The translations under genes were made by a program, and so were the position numbers. The notes beneath the pieces were generated by a model, which was not told the origin of the DNA, searched no databases, and was given only the letters and a program-made list of their open reading frames with translations. 64,000 nt of DNA from Pseudoclavibacter helvolus (GTDB lineage Bacteria; Actinomycetota; Actinomycetes; Actinomycetales; Microbacteriaceae), in contig NZ_JACHWJ010000001.1 in NCBI RefSeq assembly GCF_014191305.1, forward strand, positions 372,001 through 436,000. The letters are read 5' to 3'. Below, one piece after another: positions 61,379 through 64,000 of the stretch (the stretch's first letter is position 1; each line of letters starts with the position of its first letter).

Positions 61379-62823
61379 ACTCAACCGGTGGTTGCAACAC
61401 CGAGTTGTTGGAGCAAGAGTAGCTGCTCGTTGATTGCTTCCGCGGGTGTCTTCCAATCGAGTGATTTGCGGGGGCGTGTGTTGAGCGCGTGAGCGACGGC
61501 ATCGATGTCCTCGGCATCCCAGCGGGAGAGGTCGGTGCCTTTCGGGAAGTACTGGCGCAGCAGCCCGTTGGTGTTTTCGTTCGTGCCGCGTTGCCATGGA
61601 GATTGTGGGTCGGCGAAGAACACGGGGATGCCCGTCTCGACGCGGAACTGCGCGTGCGCGGACATTTCTTTGCCGCGATCCCAGGTCAGCGAGCGTGTCA
61701 GTTGCGCGGGCAGCCTGGACATCGTGGTTGCGAGGGCGTTCTTCATCGTGAGCGCCCCGTAGCCGGCCAGCGCCGGGCCGTTCTTCGGTGTCGCCTTGTG
61801 TTGGTAGCCTTCCTCGCGAGGCAGATGAACGAGCAACGTGTATCGAGTCTTGCGTTCGACGACGGTGCCCACGGCCGATCGCTCGAGCCCGATCACCAGA
61901 TCGCCCTCCCAGTGCCCTGGAACGGCGCGATCTTCTACTTCTGCCGGGCGCTCGCTGATGAGGGTCTCGGGTGTGACGTGCGCCCAGGTCTTTCGCCGTG
62001 ATCGCTCCCGTGGGACGCGCAGCGCCCGTCCGGTGCGTAAGCACCACACGAGCTCGCGCTTGAGCGCGCCGCGCCCCTCGATGTAGAGCGACTGATAGAT
62101 CGCTTCGGGACTGATGCGCATGGACTCATCATCCGGGAAATCGATCTTCAGGCGGTGCGAGATCTGCTCCGGACTCCATGCCCATGACCACGCTCGGTCC
62201 TTGCGGTGCGGCTTGCCTCGGCCCGTGAACCGTGGCGGCTCGGGCCCCGTGACGACCGTGCCATCCGGGCGAGTGATTTTTCCCGAGAGGCGGTCCTCGA
62301 CGTAGGCGCGCAATCGCGGGAATGCAACAAGCTTCGCGACTTTCGGTCGCTTCGCGGTCAGGTCAGCTTTCCATTGGGCGACCGAGGCCCGGTACTCCAC
62401 TTTCCCGCCCCGTGTCGCGGCGTTGCGTCGCAGCTCACGAGAGATGGTTCCCGCGTCACGACCGATCGAGCGTGCGATCTCACGCACGCCTTTGCCTTGC
62501 GCTTTTAGCAGCGCGATTTCCTCACGCTCCGCGAAGGAGAGGTAGCGGCCTGTTGGCTGCTGGGTGATGTCGAACGGTGCCATGCCGCCAGCGTGACGGA
62601 ACCAGCGGGCACCGACTGCGGGCGCCACGCCGACAAGAAGAGCTGCTCCCTCCGCCAACAATCCCGCCGCCATGTGTCCCCAGAACGCCGCCTCGACCGG
62701 CCGCTGGAACTTGGGATGCACGGGAGACCGAAGCTTCGGTCGAATCGCCTTGTCTGCTGCTTGCTGTCGTCGAACCATCGAACACCTCCGGATGAGGGTG
62801 TTGCGACGACCGATTGAATCCGC
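61377..62823 (-). mobile_element. Complete IS30-family insertion sequence
   Basis: About 1.45 kb with imperfect inverted ends: left GACTCAACCGGTGGTTGCAA at 61377 and right, read inward, GATTCAATCGGTCGTCGCAA. It encodes one transposase. The flanks do not match each other: IS3 remnant on one side, FAD-oxidase fragment on the other, so DNA has been lost next to it. Confidence 0.87.
61381..62778 (-). CDS. IS30-family transposase
   Basis: A 465-residue transposase. The helix-turn-helix is in YLSFAEREEIALLKAQGKGV and IARSIGRDAGTISRELRRN. The DDE core has GHWEGDLVIG (Asp), LTWDRGKEMSAH (Asp) and the Glu in QRGTNENTNGLLRQYFPKGTD, all typical of IS30. The ATG at 62778 follows GGAGGTG. The stop lies inside the left inverted repeat. 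Intact. Confidence 0.93.
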   Translation of the reverse strand: MVRRQQAADKAIRPKLRSPVHPKFQRPVEAAFWGHMAAGLLAEGAALLVGVAPAVGARWFRHAGGMAPFDITQQPTGRYLSFAEREEIALLKAQGKGVREIARSIGRDAGTISRELRRNAATRGGKVEYRASVAQWKADLTAKRPKVAKLVAFPRLRAYVEDRLSGKITRPDGTVVTGPEPPRFTGRGKPHRKDRAWSWAWSPEQISHRLKIDFPDDESMRISPEAIYQSLYIEGRGALKRELVWCLRTGRALRVPRERSRRKTWAHVTPETLISERPAEVEDRAVPGHWEGDLVIGLERSAVGTVVERKTRYTLLVHLPREEGYQHKATPKNGPALAGYGALTMKNALATTMSRLPAQLTRSLTWDRGKEMSAHAQFRVETGIPVFFADPQSPWQRGTNENTNGLLRQYFPKGTDLSRWDAEDIDAVAHALNTRPRKSLDWKTPAEAINEQLLLLQQLGVATTG

Positions 62824-63500
62824 CTTGAAGCGTGCCGGCAGATCATGCAACAGGGTGCGAACCCAGCGGCGCTTCGGCTCTACGACAACCTTGAGAGCGG
62901 CGTGCAGTTTGACTTGCCTGAGCAGAACGTGCTGCTCGTCGCCGACGAAGGCACACTCGAGATCGTCGACGACGGGCTCGAGATCAGCGAACGCATCTGC
63001 GCTGAGACCGGGGTGAAGCTCGACGATGCAGTGATCTTCGAGCGCTGGCTCGATACCCGCTACCTCACGGGCAAGAGCGCAGAGGGCTTCAACGCAGTCC
63101 CGGCTTCGTGGTCGACACTCTGGAGATGATCGGCCGGTGGCGTGACCTACCTGCGATCTACGACGAAGTTGTCGCCGCGATCAACGCCGTTCCGGGCACG
63201 CTCGCCGGCTCAGCACACCAGTCGCACGCGTACGTCGACGGCGCCTGCCTGTACTTCTCGCTGCGTGGTGACGTGGCCGTCGATCAACGAGCCGAGTGGT
63301 ACCGGGCAGCATGGGATGCGGCGAACGCCGTTATCCTGAAGCACAAGGCGACTCTGAGCCACCACCACGGCGTGGGGCTCCTGCGCGCGCCGTACATGGC
63401 TGCATCGTTTGGGGCGGGATTCCAGGTGCTGCGCGCCGTGAAGGCGGCGCTGGACCCGAAGAATCTTCTGAACCCCGGCAAGCTCGGGCTCGACGCCTGA
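62824..63500 (+). pseudogene. 3' fragment of an FAD-linked oxidase (AGPS-like)
   Basis: Only the C-terminal part of an FAD-binding oxidase of the alkyldihydroxyacetonephosphate-synthase type remains: IMQQGANPAALRLYDN, then GRWRDLPAIYDEVVAAI, HQSHAYVDGACLYFS, the HHHGVG motif of the active site and DPKNLLNPGKLGL at the end. The 5' part is missing at the IS30 end. One base is missing near 63092 (ttcaa/cgcagt), shifting the frame; adding a G gives a continuous GFKRSPGFVVDTLEM. Confidence 0.87.
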
Positions 63501-63540
63501 TGGTGCTGTGAATGAGTCCGGAGATGAGGGCAGGTGCGCG

Positions 63541-64000
63541 GTGAGTGTGACCGATTTCCCACGATCACTTGAGGAGCGTTTGTTCCGGAACCCCGTGATC
63601 GCATCGCTGTACGGAACCGATGGGCTCGATGCGTTCCTCGCCGGTCCCTGCCAGGTCGCGATCGCCGCCAACGTGGCGCTCCCTGACCTTGAGGCGCTCG
63701 TTTCGAAGCTCTCATCTGCGGGCAAGTTCGTGTTCGTGAACATCGACAACAGTGACGGCCTCGCGCAGGACCGTGGCGGCGTGGAGTACCTGCGCAAGAT
63801 AGGAACGCCTGGGCTCATCACGACCCGCACCATGCTCATCCAGAAAGCCAACCAGCTCGGCATGGTGACGATGCAGAAGGTCTTCGTCACCGACCGATCC
63901 GCGTTGCCGCGGAGTACCAACGCCGTTCGACAGAAGCGGCCGCACCTCGTGCAGCTGATGCCCTGGCCCGTGATCCCGCACATCGGCCAGCAGGAACTGG
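63541..64000 (+). CDS. GlpP-family glycerol-3-phosphate-responsive antiterminator, 3' end outside window
   Basis: The first 153 codons of a GlpP-like protein, open to the right edge. SLEERLFRNPVIASLYGTDG is the family start, and FVFVNIDNSDGLAQDRGGVEYL followed by PGLITTRTMLIQKANQLGM fits the TIM-barrel-like GlpP fold. In Bacillus GlpP lets transcription read through terminators of glycerol genes when glycerol-3-phosphate is present. GTG at 63541 follows AGGGCAGG. The FAD-oxidase fragment upstream may once have formed an operon with it. Confidence 0.87.
   Translation, partial: MSVTDFPRSLEERLFRNPVIASLYGTDGLDAFLAGPCQVAIAANVALPDLEALVSKLSSAGKFVFVNIDNSDGLAQDRGGVEYLRKIGTPGLITTRTMLIQKANQLGMVTMQKVFVTDRSALPRSTNAVRQKRPHLVQLMPWPVIPHIGQQEL

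Overview
The window is high-GC DNA from an actinobacterium. Dense GTG starts, frequent ATGA/GTGA stop-start overlaps, DtxR-type iron boxes, HelD, DUF4342, DUF4395-thioredoxin, GAP/Sap and DUF305 genes, and the recurring words ggatgcg/gcatccg together suggest Microbacteriaceae (Leucobacter- or Microbacterium-like). This is an inference from gene content; there is no rRNA in the window and I found no tRNA.

Positions 1-40,400 look like ordinary chromosome. From left to right they carry: the 5' part of a umuD-like gene; a four-gene siderophore ABC operon with a DtxR-like box; an AraC regulator and an NAD(P)-binding protein; a urate-to-allantoin operon (urate permease, uricase, HIU hydrolase, OHCU decarboxylase) next to an XRE-cupin regulator; DUF4342, VOC and photolyase genes; a MacB/FtsX-type ABC pair; a non-coding block of two hairpins plus 15-bp tandem repeats; aldo/keto reductase; DUF4395 with two thioredoxin-fold genes; a GAP transporter; a two-component system; RibD-like, Gfo/Idh/MocA and VOC genes; a 5-oxoprolinase/biotin-carboxylase/NRAMP operon with a divergent GntR regulator; an amidotransferase; a second siderophore ABC operon with its own DtxR-like box; a FUSC protein; a HelD/HelR-type RNA polymerase rescue factor preceded by a palindrome matching the rifamycin-associated element; and a Nudix-NYN fusion.

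Positions 40,430-48,600 hold a complete type I Wadjet anti-plasmid operon, jetABCD, whose genes all overlap by four bases. It is flanked by a decayed flavin-binding stress gene and a frameshifted TspO-like gene.

Positions 48,650-64,000 are a mosaic accessory region. Two complete IS3-family elements and one IS30-family element are present, with an IS3 remnant and a FAD-oxidase fragment trimmed at the IS30 ends. Between about 51.0 and 61.0 kb lies a chain of short gene cassettes separated by at least six 26-bp palindromic sites (consensus half-site rtctcaaaaccc around a central AT or TA). One cassette carries a Pin/Hin-type serine recombinase and a copper-resistance set (CPH-type P1B ATPase, M23 peptidase, DUF6153-like and DUF305 proteins) with two CsoR-type operators. 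Two of the sites, at 55,063 and 60,944, share a further ~75 bp of accessory sequence in direct orientation, like duplicated resolvase res sites, so the copper block looks excisable. This cassette array is the most unusual thing in the window. The window ends inside a GlpP-family antiterminator gene.
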